Positions 1 to 10,696 of a DNA stretch of 64,000 nt are shown here, in pieces. The DNA is taken from assembly GCA_001913845.2 (NCBI GenBank), contig MKGP02000063.1, positions 142,122-206,121 on the forward strand. Reading direction: 5' to 3'. Both the position numbers and the translations under genes were made by a program. The DNA is from Limnothrix sp. CACIAM 69d. Its GTDB lineage: Bacteria > Cyanobacteriota > Cyanobacteriia > CACIAM-69d. Positions within the stretch are counted from its first letter, which is position 1. Every line of letters begins with the position of its first letter. The notes below the pieces were generated by a model that saw only the letters and a program-made list of their open reading frames with translations, did not search any database and was not told where the DNA came from.

Positions 1-1
1 T

Positions 2-1285
2 GACAGTCGCGGGTTTTCCCGGTGGTTTGGCTACGGCAAGGTGAACGCTTACAAGGCGGTGTTGGAGGCTCGACGACGGGCGGGCGGCGGCAGTCCGGCT
101 CCGACCCCTGGCCCAACGCCCAGTCCCGGCCCGCTGGGGGATGACGTGACCGGTCATTGGGCCGAAGCGTTTATTCGCCAATTGATCCAACGGCAAATCA
201 TGAGCGGCTACAAGGAGGATGGCACCTTTCGCCCCAACACCAACCTGACGCGGGGGCAGTTTGCGGCCCTGTTGGTGAAGGCTTTTCCCAGCTTGCCCAA
301 CCTGCGATCGGGGGCGAAATTTTGGGACGTGCCGGCCAGTTTTTGGGCCGCCGGGGCGATCGACCAATGCTATCGACGCGGACTATTGGCAGGGTTTCCC
401 GACGGCAGCTTTAAGCCCAATGCCAACCTCACCCGGGCCCAAGCATTGGTCGCCCTGGTGAATGGTCTGGGTTTGACGGGGGGAACCTTGAGTGTTTTGA
501 GCTATTACAGCGATGCGATTCGGATTCCCAACTTTGCCCGCGATGCGATCGCCACGGCCACGGTGCGACGCATGGTGGTGAACTATCCAGACCTGGCCCG
601 CCTGGAAGCCGAGCGGGCCATCACCCGGGGGGAAGTATCCGCCTTCCTTTACCAAGCCCTGGTTACCAAGGGCCTGGCCAGCGCCCTGCGATCGCCCTAC
701 ATTGTCGATTTGGGCAGCAACAACACCAACGCCGATCCGGCCAGCAGCCCCTTCAGCGACATCGCTAACCATTGGGCCGCCCCCTTCATCAATACGCTGG
801 CGGCACAGGGCATCCTCAGCGGCTACGAGGATGGCTCGTTCCATCCCGATGAGCCGATTAACCGGGCCCAATTGGCGGCGGTGTTGGTCAAGGCTTTTGA
901 TCCAGGCGATCGGCGATCGGGCAAGGTCTTTCAAGATGTGCCTGCGGGCTATTGGGCGGCGGCGGCGATCGATCGCGCCTACCGGGGTCAGTTCCTCTCG
1001 GGTATGGATGCCGATCGATTTGGCCCCGAGCTGGGTGTGCCCCGTTGGCAGTTGGCCGCGGCCCTGGCCGGAGGGTTGGCTTGGCCCGATGAGTCTCCCG
1101 AAGGCTTGGCAGTGCTGGACGATCGCGCCGAAATTCCCAGCGCCGTGCAGGGCAAAATTGCCGCCGCCCTCAAGCGCCAAATCCTGCAAGGGCAACCCAG
1201 TCCCGATCGCCTGAATCCCAATCAGCCCACCACCCGCGCCGACCTGGCCAGCTTCATTCACCAGGCCCTGATCGCTGAAGGTTAA
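2..1285 (+). CDS. C-terminal part of SLH-domain surface protein, probably a subtilisin-type (S8) peptidase (partial)
   Basis: The reading frame is open to the left edge, so the gene starts outside the window. The first codons read FGYGKVNAYKAV, the typical last helix of the catalytic domain of S8 subtilases (GYGxVNAxxAV). After a Gly/Pro/Ser linker come six S-layer-homology (SLH) repeats in two triplets, each with the hHWAxxxI...GYxDGxFxPxxxhxRxQ pattern: about 145-300, 320-470, 490-665, 755-900, 930-1075 and 1110-1280 in window coordinates; the third and sixth are the most diverged. SLH triplets bind cell-wall polymers, so the inferred product is an exported peptidase anchored to the cell surface. 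The catalytic residues are not in the window, so the peptidase call rests on the short junction. The SLH call is firm. Confidence 0.8.
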   Translation, partial: DSRGFSRWFGYGKVNAYKAVLEARRRAGGGSPAPTPGPTPSPGPLGDDVTGHWAEAFIRQLIQRQIMSGYKEDGTFRPNTNLTRGQFAALLVKAFPSLPNLRSGAKFWDVPASFWAAGAIDQCYRRGLLAGFPDGSFKPNANLTRAQALVALVNGLGLTGGTLSVLSYYSDAIRIPNFARDAIATATVRRMVVNYPDLARLEAERAITRGEVSAFLYQALVTKGLASALRSPYIVDLGSNNTNADPASSPFSDIANHWAAPFINTLAAQGILSGYEDGSFHPDEPINRAQLAAVLVKAFDPGDRRSGKVFQDVPAGYWAAAAIDRAYRGQFLSGMDADRFGPELGVPRWQLAAALAGGLAWPDESPEGLAVLDDRAEIPSAVQGKIAAALKRQILQGQPSPDRLNPNQPTTRADLASFIHQALIAEG

Positions 1286-1751
1286 TCAACAGTTCTTCCA
1301 TCCCCTCACCGCCCTAGACAAGGGGCTTAGGGCCTGTCGTCATTTCCATCGCCGTAGGGGTTGGGTCTCCCAACCCTAACCCGGGCGATCGCCACAACCC
1401 TGGCCACCCCTGGGAACACCCAAGGATTACGGGCACTGGGCGGGGAAACCCCGCCCCTACGACTGATTGGTTTGAAGAACGAGGTCATCAGGGTTTCAGG
1501 CAATTTGACGATCGCCCCTCAGCCCCTTGTCTCTGTCGATCGATCAAACCCACCCGGTAGCCGTTTGGGCTGTTCAGACTTCCTGGGCGATCGGTGCTGC
1601 TGGGTTGTGGAAATCACGCCGGGCCTAGACCTCTCGGCCAAATCCGGCACAATAGGAACATTGGCCCCATGGGCTAATCAACCGTGCTGGTCAACAGTAC
1701 AGTGCCACGCCCCAACCTGTTCGCATTCCAATTGCTGCTCCATCCCTGACC
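1286..1751. repeat. Intergenic region with palindromic repeat units
   Basis: About 460 bases without a convincing gene between the SLH protein and metH. It carries several short hairpin units: a CAAGGGGCTTAGGGCC-type unit near 1319-1334, GGGTTGGG-TCT-CCCAACCC at 1358-1376, and GGGCGGGG-AAA-CCCCGCCC at 1438-1456. These look like the small GC-rich palindromes common between cyanobacterial genes. A 149-codon plus-strand frame (1361-1810) runs through the repeats into metH and is not believed. No recognisable cobalamin or SAM riboswitch was seen upstream of metH. Confidence 0.55.
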
Positions 1752-4700
1752 ATGACTCATCCCTTTTTGGAACGGTTGCATCACCCTTCGCGTCCGGTGA
1801 TCGTTTTTGACGGCGGCATGGGGACGCTCCTCCAGGCGCAGAACCTGACGGCCGAAGACTTTGGCGGCCCGCAGTATGAGGGGTGTAATGAGTATTTGGT
1901 GGAAAGCAAGCCGGAAGCCGTGGCCTATGTGCATCGGGAATATCTGAAGGCGGGCGCAGATGTGATCGAAACCGACACCTTTGGGGGCACTTCGATCGTC
2001 CTGGCAGAATACGATTTGGCGGATCAAGCCTATGAACTTAACCGCAAGGCCGTGGAGCTGGCCAAGGAGCTGACCCGCGAATTTTCGACCCCCGAAAAAC
2101 CGCGTTTTGTGGCTGGTTCCATGGGGCCAGGAACCAAGCTGCCGACCCTCGGCCACATTGATTACGACACGATGAAAGCAGCCTATGTAGAACAGGCTTC
2201 GGCTCTGTTTGATGGGGGTGCAGATTTATTCATCGTGGAAACTTGCCAGGATGTGTTGCAAATTAAGTCGGCACTGAACGCGATCGAGGAAGTTTTTGCC
2301 CAAAAAGGATCGCGGATTCCGTTGATGGTTTCCGTGACCATGGAAACCACCGGCACGATGTTGGTGGGGACGGATATTAACGCCGTCGTGGCGATTTTGG
2401 AACCCTACCCGATCGATATTTTGGGGTTGAATTGTGCCACGGGGCCCGATCGAATGGCGGAGCATATTCGCTATCTGTGTGAGCGATCGCCCTTTGTGGT
2501 GTCCTGCATTCCCAACGCAGGTTTGCCCGAAAACGTCGGCGGCCATGCCCACTACCGCCTGACCCCAATGGAACTGCGGATGGCGATGCATAAATTCGTG
2601 GAAGATTGGGGCGTGCAAGTGGTGGGCGGCTGCTGCGGCACGCGCCCCGATCACATCAAGGAATTGGTCGGTATTTCCGAATCCTTGCAACCGAAAGCTC
2701 GCGAGATTCGGGTTCCCCAAAACCTGGAGCCGGGCCGGTTCGATCGCAACCCATTGCATTACGAACCCGCCGCCGCTTCAATCTATGGAACCCAGCTTTA
2801 TCAGCAGGATAATTCTTTCTTGATTGTGGGCGAGCGCCTGAATGCCAGCGGTTCCAAAAAATGTCGAGAACTGCTGAACGCTGAAGATTGGGATGGGCTA
2901 GTTTCCCTCGCCAAAGCCCAAGTCCGCGAGGGCGCTCATGTGCTCGATGTGAACGTCGATTATGTGGGTCGCGATGGCGAGCGGGATATGCGGGAGCTGG
3001 TGTCGCGGCTGGTGAATAATGTCACCTTGCCGCTGATGTTGGACTCTACGGAATGGCAAAAGATGGAAGCCGGTTTGAAAGTGGCCGGCGGCAAATGTTT
3101 GCTGAATTCCACTAACTATGAAGATGGCGAAGAGCGCTTTTTAAAAGTGCTGGAGCTGGCCAAAACCTACGGCGCGGGGGTGGTGATCGGGACGATCGAT
3201 GAAGAGGGCATGGCCCGCACTGCCGAGCAGAAGTTCGCGATCGCCCAGCGGGCCTATCGGCAAGCGGTGGAATTCGGGATTCCCGCCCATGAAATCTTCT
3301 TCGACACCCTGGCTCTGCCGATTTCCACGGGGATCGAAGAAGACCGTAAAAACGGAGCCGCCACGATCGAATCGATTCGGTTGATTCGGGAAAATCTACC
3401 CGGCTGCCACATTTTGCTCGGGGTTTCCAACATCTCCTTTGGCTTGAATCCAGCGGCGCGGCAGGTGTTGAACTCCATGTTCCTGCATGAATGTATGCAG
3501 GTGGGGATGGACTCCTCGATCGTTAGTGCCGCTAAGATTTTGCCCCTGGCCAAAATTGAACCGGAGCATCAGGAAGTCTGCCGGGATTTGATCTTCGATC
3601 GCCGCCGGTTTGAGGGAGAAATTTGCGTCTATGATCCCCTGACGAAACTCACCCAACTCTTTGAGGGAGCCACCACCAAAAAAGCGGCCGGTGTGGATGA
3701 AAACCTGTCGCTCGAAGAGAAGCTGAAACGCCACATCATCGATGGCGAACGGCAGGGATTAGAGACAGTCTTGCAGCAAGCAATGACCCAATATCCACCG
3801 CTGGAAATCATCAATACCTATCTGTTGGATGGGATGAAAGTGGTGGGGGAATTGTTCGCCTCGGGGCAAATGCAATTGCCCTTTGTGTTGCAATCGGCGG
3901 AAACCATGAAAGCAGCGGTGGCTTTTTTGGAACCGCACATGGAGAAATCCGAAACCAGCAACAATGCCAAGGGCACGTTCGTGATCGCTACGGTCAAGGG
4001 CGATGTGCATGACATTGGCAAAAACCTGGTGGATATTATCCTCACCAACAACGGCTATCGGGTGATCAATTTGGGCATTAAACAGCCCGTGGAAAACATC
4101 ATTGATGCCTACGAAGAACACAAGCCCGATTGCATTGCCATGAGCGGTTTGTTGGTGAAATCCACGGCGTTCATGAAGGAAAACTTGGAAACCTTCAACG
4201 ATCGCGGCATCACCGTGCCTGTGATTTTGGGCGGCGCGGCACTCACGCCGAAGTTTGTCTATGAGGATTGCCAAAAGACCTATCGCGGTCGGGTGATCTA
4301 TGGCAAAGATGCCTTCTCGGATCTCAGCTTTATGGATAAGTTGATGCCCGCGAAAGCTGCCAAAAAATGGGACGATTCCCAGGGCTTTTTAGGGGAATTT
4401 GCCGATGATCCGGCGGCGTTGGGTCGCTACGGCCAAGCCAAGGCGGACGGTGATGATGGGGCTGAGAAACCCGCCAAGGCCGAGAAATCAAAGGTGATTG
4501 ATACGCGGCGATCGGAAGCGGTTGATCCGCATATCGATCGCCCCCAACCGCCGTTCTGGGGAACTCAATTGTTGAACCCGGCGGACATTGCGATCGAGGA
4601 AGTGTTCAACTATCTCGACTTGCAAGCGCTATTTGTGGGGCAGTGGCAATTCCGCAAACCGAAGGAGCAATCGCGCGCCGATTACGATGCTTTTATTGAT

Positions 4701-5360
4701 GAAAAGGTGCGGCCAATTTTGGCGGAATGGAAGGCGAAAGTAATTGCGGAAAACTTGCTGCAACCGCAAGTGATCTATGGCTATTTCCCCTGCAACGCTG
4801 AGGGAAATACGCTCTATATCTACGACCCGGAAGCGGTCAGCGCGGGTCAAACCGACCTAGAGCCGATCGCCCAATTTGAGTTTCCGCGCCAAGGATCGTT
4901 ACGCCGCCTTTGCATTGCCGATTTCTTTGCGCCGAAGGAGTTGGGCATCTTTGATGTGTTCCCGATGCAGGCGGTGACGGTGGGCGAAGTTGCTACGGAA
5001 TATGCCCAAAAACTGTTTGGGGCGAATCAATATTCCGATTATTTGTACTTCCACGGGATGGCGGTGCAAACGGCGGAAGGGTTGGCGGAATGGACGCACG
5101 CGCGCATCCGGCGGGAGCTGGGGTTTGGTGCGCAGGAGCCGGACAATTTGCGGGACATTTTGGCGCAACGCTATCAGGGGTCGCGCTACAGCTTTGGCTA
5201 TCCGGCTTGTCCAAATATTCAGGATCAGTTGATTCAGTTGCAGTTGTTGCAAACCGATCGAATCAACATGTATATGGACGAGAGCGAGCAGCTCTATCCG
5301 GAGCAGTCCACTACGGCGATTATTGCCTACCACCCGATCGCGAAGTACTTCACGGCATAG
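1752..5360 (+). CDS. metH: Cobalamin-dependent methionine synthase (5-methyltetrahydrofolate-homocysteine methyltransferase)
   Basis: 1202 residues, the normal full length. MetH moves the methyl group of 5-methyltetrahydrofolate to homocysteine through methylcobalamin, in the cytosol. All four modules are visible: the homocysteine domain (about 1-330) with zinc ligands C228 in NCATG and C294/C295 in GGCCGT; the pterin-binding domain (about 360-630); the B12 cap and B12 domain (about 660-890) with the cofactor signature D751-x-H753-x-x-G756, H753 being the lower cobalt ligand; and the AdoMet reactivation domain (about 950-1195) with FGYPACP near the end. A charged Lys/Glu linker joins the last two modules. 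The start is the first ATG of the conserved N-terminus; no clear Shine-Dalgarno site precedes it. It is a single-gene unit closed by a terminator. Confidence 0.97.
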   Translation: MTHPFLERLHHPSRPVIVFDGGMGTLLQAQNLTAEDFGGPQYEGCNEYLVESKPEAVAYVHREYLKAGADVIETDTFGGTSIVLAEYDLADQAYELNRKAVELAKELTREFSTPEKPRFVAGSMGPGTKLPTLGHIDYDTMKAAYVEQASALFDGGADLFIVETCQDVLQIKSALNAIEEVFAQKGSRIPLMVSVTMETTGTMLVGTDINAVVAILEPYPIDILGLNCATGPDRMAEHIRYLCERSPFVVSCIPNAGLPENVGGHAHYRLTPMELRMAMHKFVEDWGVQVVGGCCGTRPDHIKELVGISESLQPKAREIRVPQNLEPGRFDRNPLHYEPAAASIYGTQLYQQDNSFLIVGERLNASGSKKCRELLNAEDWDGLVSLAKAQVREGAHVLDVNVDYVGRDGERDMRELVSRLVNNVTLPLMLDSTEWQKMEAGLKVAGGKCLLNSTNYEDGEERFLKVLELAKTYGAGVVIGTIDEEGMARTAEQKFAIAQRAYRQAVEFGIPAHEIFFDTLALPISTGIEEDRKNGAATIESIRLIRENLPGCHILLGVSNISFGLNPAARQVLNSMFLHECMQVGMDSSIVSAAKILPLAKIEPEHQEVCRDLIFDRRRFEGEICVYDPLTKLTQLFEGATTKKAAGVDENLSLEEKLKRHIIDGERQGLETVLQQAMTQYPPLEIINTYLLDGMKVVGELFASGQMQLPFVLQSAETMKAAVAFLEPHMEKSETSNNAKGTFVIATVKGDVHDIGKNLVDIILTNNGYRVINLGIKQPVENIIDAYEEHKPDCIAMSGLLVKSTAFMKENLETFNDRGITVPVILGGAALTPKFVYEDCQKTYRGRVIYGKDAFSDLSFMDKLMPAKAAKKWDDSQGFLGEFADDPAALGRYGQAKADGDDGAEKPAKAEKSKVIDTRRSEAVDPHIDRPQPPFWGTQLLNPADIAIEEVFNYLDLQALFVGQWQFRKPKEQSRADYDAFIDEKVRPILAEWKAKVIAENLLQPQVIYGYFPCNAEGNTLYIYDPEAVSAGQTDLEPIAQFEFPRQGSLRRLCIADFFAPKELGIFDVFPMQAVTVGEVATEYAQKLFGANQYSDYLYFHGMAVQTAEGLAEWTHARIRRELGFGAQEPDNLRDILAQRYQGSRYSFGYPACPNIQDQLIQLQLLQTDRINMYMDESEQLYPEQSTTAIIAYHPIAKYFTA

Positions 5361-5384
5361 TCACAATTCCAGCTTGAATGATAA

Positions 5385-5418
5385 GGGGCCGAGAGTTTGC
5401 TCGGCTCCTTTCTTATTG
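5385..5418 (+). terminator. Rho-independent terminator after metH
   Basis: GGGGCCGAG at 5385-5393 pairs with CTCGGCTCC at 5400-5408 (nine pairs, one G-U) around a six-base loop, followed by TTTCTTATT. It lies 25 bases after the metH stop and before the convergent helicase gene. Confidence 0.85.
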
Positions 5419-5498
5419 AGTTATTGAGCAGTAAGCGATCAAAGTTCTCCAACTCATTGCCAGATTGCGTATAAGTCGCTCTAGAAAGACAAGCTCTT

Positions 5499-8400
5499 CT
5501 ACGCCATTAAGCTTTTGATGTGAGTAATCAGTTTTTCAGTCTCAGATGTGGGGTTAGCAAACCAGTCTGTAGACCAAATTCGATAGAGTTTCCACCCCAA
5601 TCGTTCTAGGACTTGTTGACGGAGACGATCACGATCGCGCGCCGCTTTTGAAGAATGATAAGTAGCCCCATCACATTCAACTCCGAGTAAGTAAGTGCCT
5701 GGTCTCTGAGGATCAACAATGGCTAGATCAATGAAATAGCCAGAAACACCTACTTGAGGTACAACTTCGTAACCTTGTTGGCGCAGCCGTTCAGCAACAA
5801 AAATCTCAAAATCACTATCCGGTTCCCTGCCAGTCGCGACTGCTGTTTGTAACCGTTGAGTTTGAGCATACTCTAAATATTCTTTCAAAATCTGCACGCC
5901 ACGATTAGAAGTTGGGCTTGGGCGAATATCACTAGGCTGCATCGAAGAGAAGACAATCACACGTTCTTTTGCACGGGTGAATAAAACATTTAAGCGACGA
6001 TGACCATTGTGGGAGTTAATTGGGCCAAACCTCTGCATAACGGGCATACCAGGCTTTTCAGGCCCGTATACCGTTGAAATAAAGATGACATCTCGCTCAT
6101 CCCCTTGCACGTTTTCTATATTCTTAACAAAGAATGGCTCCACCGTTTTTTCTTGTTCCGTGCGATATGTTTCAAGCTCTGGATGAAGAGAAAAGAGCCG
6201 ATCCATTTCATCTAATAGTAACTCTTGCTGCTTTTGATTAAGCGTAACAATTCCTAATGAAAGATTAGGATGCTGCCTCATGAAATCTGCTGCTTTTTCC
6301 GCAACGTATAGCGCCTCAGGGACATTGGCTCTAGAGCGATACGCTCCTGCTTCAACATATTGATACTCAACCGCAAATTGATTGTTGGGTGAGGGGAAAA
6401 TAGTAAGGCTATTTTCGTAAAAATGTTGATTGGAGAAGGCAATTAAGCTTTCATGACGTGAACGATAATGCCACTTCAATCGGCGAGCAGGATAAAAGAC
6501 CTTGAGCGACATATCCAAGATGGATTCGTCGTCTAGAGTATCGACTTCCTCTCCAGAGTCTTCCTCAGTATCCTGGTCAAGCCGAGCTTTAAAGAAGTCA
6601 GTCGGTGGTAATTGTTTAGGATCACCTACAACTACTAATTGCTTTGCCCTGGCAATTGAGCCTAAAGCTTCTTCAGGGCGCATTTGGGAAGCTTCATCAA
6701 TAATGACCATATCAAAGACAACAGCACCCGGAGGAATGAACTGAGCAACGCTTGCAGGCGACATCATCCAACAAGGTTTTAACTGCTGTAGCGCCACGCT
6801 TGCACGCTTGAATAAGTCACGTTGAGGAATATGGCTTCTTTGCTTATTAATTTCATTCTGAATCAAGGCAAGGTTCGTCCACTCCGTTCTACGTCCCCGG
6901 CTATTTCCTGGTTCAACGAAAGCCTGTGATAGCTTTAGTGCCAACTGTTTTTGGTACAAGCTCAGTAACTCTCGATCTGCTCGTTGAAACTGCTCGCGAG
7001 CCTGCGTCTGGCTAATGCCAGAAAGCTGTTTCAACTCGGGGTGCTGCTCATAGGCAAATCTCAGAAGTGATCGGTAGAAAACAATCTGATACACATCTTC
7101 TATATTTTCCAATACTAATTTTTCATGCTCAAAGGCTTCAACAAGGGGCTGTACACCATCGTCAATAACCTGTTGATAGGCTCGACGATAGCAAATCCAG
7201 GCAGGCAAGTCACTACTGGCTGCTACTGCGCGATCAAGATGTTTTGTCACTTTTTCAAGTTTCAAAGTATTCAAATCTTGATCACCAAACATTGCTTGAA
7301 TATCAGTTATGCCTTGTTGAAAAAATGCTTTTCGACAGTCCTCCTCTTCTTCAAGATACCTAGACAAATCGCCTGAAGCAGACTGTATTTCTCCCACTAA
7401 GCGAATAGTATCTTGGGTGAATAGTTTGTCCTGAACAAATTGAGGTAACTGAGATTGAGTGACTAATTTTGCAAAGTTTGTAGTTGTCTCTAACCGATCA
7501 ATATCTGTTTCTTCCTCTTGATAAGAGTAACCAAGTATATTTACTGCTTCAGATGAAATAATTTTCTTCTCAGTAGCATCAAGTTCCTCATAGCGCTGGA
7601 TGAGTTCAGAAGCAAAAGAACTAACAGCAAGAAGTTTGTCAAAATTGGTCTCTAATCCATTGAAAAACTGACCACAAATTTGGCTAAGGGTAGAATCTTG
7701 TTTGAAGTTGATCAATTGCTTATGAAAGTTAGCAATTTGGGTGAAAATTTCTGCTATTTCATAATCTTTGCGCTGAGTAGGGTGCTTCCGGATCTTCTCC
7801 CATAGCTCCTTAGCTGAACGATACTGAGCATCAAAGAAAGAGGAGAAGAAATTAGACTGACGAAGATTATTGGCATAGAAAGAAAGCTGCTCTGAGCCTG
7901 GGCAGGCATCAAGATAGTAGTTTCGGCTCAATTCGGACTGGGATGATTTCAGGCTGTTGCTAGTAGCTCGTGCTTGGAGTAACAGGGGATGACAAGATGA
8001 GTTACAAAGTTCAGGAATTTTCGTACGAAAAGTTTGAATGGCGCTGACTATACGCTCAATATCCTGCTCACTATTTGCTTGTTCTGTAGATGTGTCAGCT
8101 AGGTGAATCAGTTCAGAGTAGGCTACGCCGGTTTGGAAAAACCGTATTAGGGATTGCTTTTGTGTTTTAAAGCGCTTTAGCTGAGATATAAAATTTGCAA
8201 CAGAAGCCTGCGCTTGAGTAGTCTTCAGAGCTGGTAATAGTGCTGTTTCAATTAGAGGACTAATCTCAGGGCATTCTCCCAACTGTCGTTGTAACTCATT
8301 CACATCTGCTAATGTGGATGGCTGGTTAACAGCTAGTATTTCAGCAGCTTGTTGAGAGGTAGACTGCAACTGCTTTAAAATGCTTGACCACCTCTTTGTG

Positions 8401-10211
8401 TACCCTAGTAAATCGCTCTGGTCAATGGGTGATAGATTATAGGCAGTCAGTCCAAACCAAGGATGATTTTCAACTTGATTGTATTTCTGGATTAGTTGCT
8501 GATGCTGTTGACAAAATTCCTTGAGATGTTGACATTTGCGCTGAATGTCAGCACCAGTCATAGACAGTGCTTGATTATCGCGAATAGTTGATAAAGCAGA
8601 GGGTAATGGCATTTCAGCTACTAAATCATTTACCCGCTGAGTACACCAGAGTAACTCTTGAATGGTCTTGCCAATCCTGCCAAAAGGCTGATTGAGCAAT
8701 AGTACATAGCGAGATAGCAACTGTTTCAGTTGGCTACACTCTTTAAGCTGCTCTTCTAGCTCTCGTGATACATCATCTGGTTGAGCTTGTTCTACTCGTC
8801 GTTTCAGTCGTTCATAAAAAGACTGCCGGGAGGTTGTTGTTGAGTGAGCTTCTAGACAATAATTTTCTAAGCCTGCATCTGCTAAGCGGTTATAAACAAC
8901 CTCAAGAGCCGCTTTTTTTGCAGCAACAAATAGTACGCTCTTACCCTTGCTCAAAGCAGCAGCGATCAAATTTGTGATCGTTTGGCTTTTGCCTGTACCT
9001 GGAGGCCCTTCAATAACTAAATTTTTACCGTCAATCGCATCAACAATAGCTGAAAATTGGGATGCATCTGCATCTGTAATGAGCAAGGGTACTTTATTGG
9101 CTACAGTTGGATGATCAACTTCGTAATCTTGCGCAATCACATCTTGGCTGGCTTCTTCCTGACCACACAGGATGGATGATACTAATGGATGCTTAAGGAT
9201 AGATACTTGGTTAGGCCACCGTTCCGGATTCAAATCCTGAAAGAGAGCAATTCTCCCAAACGAGAATAAACTCAAAGTAAGGAAGTGTCGTACCTTCCAT
9301 CGGCTGTAATTGCAAGTTAGCTGTTCAACTTGTCTGAAATAGTGCTCAAGGTTAGCCCTAGGCTTCTCTTCTCCGTTAATAGTGATATTGAATGTAGGTA
9401 GAACAATTCCAAAATCTTTCTGCAGTCGTTCTCTTAGGCTAAGATTTTCCTCTACTTCCTCGCCACAAGATTTAAGTGTGTATTCATATCGACCAAAACG
9501 AAGTTGCCGTTCCAGAGTTACTGGATAAAGTAGTAAGGGTGCTAAGAATTGCTTATCGGATTGATTAGATTCATACCACTCCAACATTCCAAAGGAGAGG
9601 TAAAGGGTATTGAGTCCAGTTTCTTGAATCGATTTACGCGCACCCTCCCGTAACCCTGCCAACTTACGTTCTAGGTCATTGGGGTAGAGCAAAGTTTGCA
9701 AATTCTTATTTCGATGAGCAGCTCTGCTAACATCCTTACATTGCGACTTTGGTAAGTCATAGTCAGGATTTATACCAAGTGATTTAGCGCAATCTGCCTC
9801 ATTATGGGATTTTGAATCTGTTGTTCGAGCGGGCATTCCCAGTTCATCCCGCACTTTATCCCTTAGCGTTTGTTCAATTCGCTGGAACTCGTCTGAGTCA
9901 CGGCCAGCCTCATCAAGGGATGCAACTGCAGCTATATACTCTTCATCTGCGTCCCGCATGGCTTCAAGCCGGAGACGAAAGGCATCCTCATCTTCATCTC
10001 CTAGATGTTCTGGTGGCTCTGGTAGTGAGGTAATTGTCAGTGCAGTGCCACTTTGCAACTTCTCAAAAACCTGGTCAGGGAATTCATCAACAAACCTGGC
10101 CTGCGTGCGAGAGCGTTCCGAGAATTTGAAATTCAGGAACGGATTTCGACCCCCTAGGTCGAGTAGACGAAGGCGGAGTTTTTCAAGATTTTGAGCTACT
10201 AGATGATCCAT
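5499..10211 (-). CDS. DUF4011 / SF1 helicase / Vsr-like nuclease fusion, HheA-type anti-phage protein
   Basis: 1570 residues. The N-terminus (LRLRLLDLGGRNPFLNFK) is the hallmark of DUF4011. A superfamily-1 (COG1112, Upf1-like) helicase follows: Walker A GPPGTGKS at 402-409, a long helical insert (about 430-1100), Walker B DEAS at D1172-E1173, VVVGDPKQLPP, and the late motifs NVQGDERDVIFIS and RRLNVLFTRAKE. The C-terminal ~90 residues look like a Vsr/DUF559-type PD-(D/E)XK nuclease: FIDLAI, then E1512-C-D1514, then a helix and LYRIWSTDW. This architecture matches the single-gene defence system called Hhe (DUF4011-helicase-Vsr). It probably senses or unwinds foreign nucleic acid and cuts it; that role is inferred. 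Base composition is clearly AT-richer than the flanks and no HIP1 octamer was seen, suggesting transfer. The start codon is the ATG of the conserved N-terminus. Confidence 0.85.
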   Translation of the reverse strand: MDHLVAQNLEKLRLRLLDLGGRNPFLNFKFSERSRTQARFVDEFPDQVFEKLQSGTALTITSLPEPPEHLGDEDEDAFRLRLEAMRDADEEYIAAVASLDEAGRDSDEFQRIEQTLRDKVRDELGMPARTTDSKSHNEADCAKSLGINPDYDLPKSQCKDVSRAAHRNKNLQTLLYPNDLERKLAGLREGARKSIQETGLNTLYLSFGMLEWYESNQSDKQFLAPLLLYPVTLERQLRFGRYEYTLKSCGEEVEENLSLRERLQKDFGIVLPTFNITINGEEKPRANLEHYFRQVEQLTCNYSRWKVRHFLTLSLFSFGRIALFQDLNPERWPNQVSILKHPLVSSILCGQEEASQDVIAQDYEVDHPTVANKVPLLITDADASQFSAIVDAIDGKNLVIEGPPGTGKSQTITNLIAAALSKGKSVLFVAAKKAALEVVYNRLADAGLENYCLEAHSTTTSRQSFYERLKRRVEQAQPDDVSRELEEQLKECSQLKQLLSRYVLLLNQPFGRIGKTIQELLWCTQRVNDLVAEMPLPSALSTIRDNQALSMTGADIQRKCQHLKEFCQQHQQLIQKYNQVENHPWFGLTAYNLSPIDQSDLLGYTKRWSSILKQLQSTSQQAAEILAVNQPSTLADVNELQRQLGECPEISPLIETALLPALKTTQAQASVANFISQLKRFKTQKQSLIRFFQTGVAYSELIHLADTSTEQANSEQDIERIVSAIQTFRTKIPELCNSSCHPLLLQARATSNSLKSSQSELSRNYYLDACPGSEQLSFYANNLRQSNFFSSFFDAQYRSAKELWEKIRKHPTQRKDYEIAEIFTQIANFHKQLINFKQDSTLSQICGQFFNGLETNFDKLLAVSSFASELIQRYEELDATEKKIISSEAVNILGYSYQEEETDIDRLETTTNFAKLVTQSQLPQFVQDKLFTQDTIRLVGEIQSASGDLSRYLEEEEDCRKAFFQQGITDIQAMFGDQDLNTLKLEKVTKHLDRAVAASSDLPAWICYRRAYQQVIDDGVQPLVEAFEHEKLVLENIEDVYQIVFYRSLLRFAYEQHPELKQLSGISQTQAREQFQRADRELLSLYQKQLALKLSQAFVEPGNSRGRRTEWTNLALIQNEINKQRSHIPQRDLFKRASVALQQLKPCWMMSPASVAQFIPPGAVVFDMVIIDEASQMRPEEALGSIARAKQLVVVGDPKQLPPTDFFKARLDQDTEEDSGEEVDTLDDESILDMSLKVFYPARRLKWHYRSRHESLIAFSNQHFYENSLTIFPSPNNQFAVEYQYVEAGAYRSRANVPEALYVAEKAADFMRQHPNLSLGIVTLNQKQQELLLDEMDRLFSLHPELETYRTEQEKTVEPFFVKNIENVQGDERDVIFISTVYGPEKPGMPVMQRFGPINSHNGHRRLNVLFTRAKERVIVFSSMQPSDIRPSPTSNRGVQILKEYLEYAQTQRLQTAVATGREPDSDFEIFVAERLRQQGYEVVPQVGVSGYFIDLAIVDPQRPGTYLLGVECDGATYHSSKAARDRDRLRQQVLERLGWKLYRIWSTDWFANPTSETEKLITHIKSLMA

Positions 10212-10696
10212 AGGAATTGATTATTTAGTACTTTTCGTATTCTCTATTTTCAGTTTTGGGAGTATGAGTGCGTGTCGCGGGATAGTTGCTAGTTTTCAGA
10301 GAGCTGGCACTATTGCGGCTAGTCTTTATCGCCAAATTGTCAGGGTGAAGGAGTATGGTCTGAGGCGATTAGCCGTAGTAACTCTGTTGGTAGTACCGCC
10401 ATCCAGTAATGATGAGCAGGTGAAGGCCTTGCAAAATTAGCACTCTTTCTTGCCTCACAAAAACTACCCAGCACGCGCCTACCGAGACTATAAGTTCAGA
10501 CAGCACTTAGCTGCAACTCCACTTCATTATAAGAGTAGGGTGGACATTGCCCAGTACTATTCAGCTAAAACAGTAAAACAACGATCGCCTCTTGCCACAG
10601 CGTGATCACATTGCTTTAGCATTGGGCTATTAGGTGTAGGTGGGCAATACTCACCCTATGGATGTTCAAAGCTATGCACGAGAGTCTTGCCGATCG
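10212..10696. other. Intergenic spacer with degenerate palindromic repeats
   Basis: About 485 bases between the helicase start and xisI. Two related units, AGGGTGGACATTGCCC near 10537-10552 and an inverted-like GTGGGCAATACTCACCC near 10639-10655, resemble the GTAGGGTGGGCATTGCCCACC repeats found in many cyanobacteria. A 58-codon plus-strand frame (10264-10440) has no features of a protein. The helicase promoter should lie at the left end (about 10215-10270), but no good -35/-10 pair stands out. Confidence 0.4.

Noticed and set aside
383..1261. 292-codon minus-strand frame opposite the SLH protein
   Set aside because: Shadow of the SLH repeats; its Gly/Gln/Arg-rich sequence has no domain.
1361..1810. 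149-codon frame before metH
   Set aside because: Crosses palindromic repeats and overlaps the metH start; no coding character.
9221..9245. GGATTCAAATCC resembling a tRNA T-arm
   Set aside because: Inside the helicase gene; no acceptor or anticodon arms at the right spacing.
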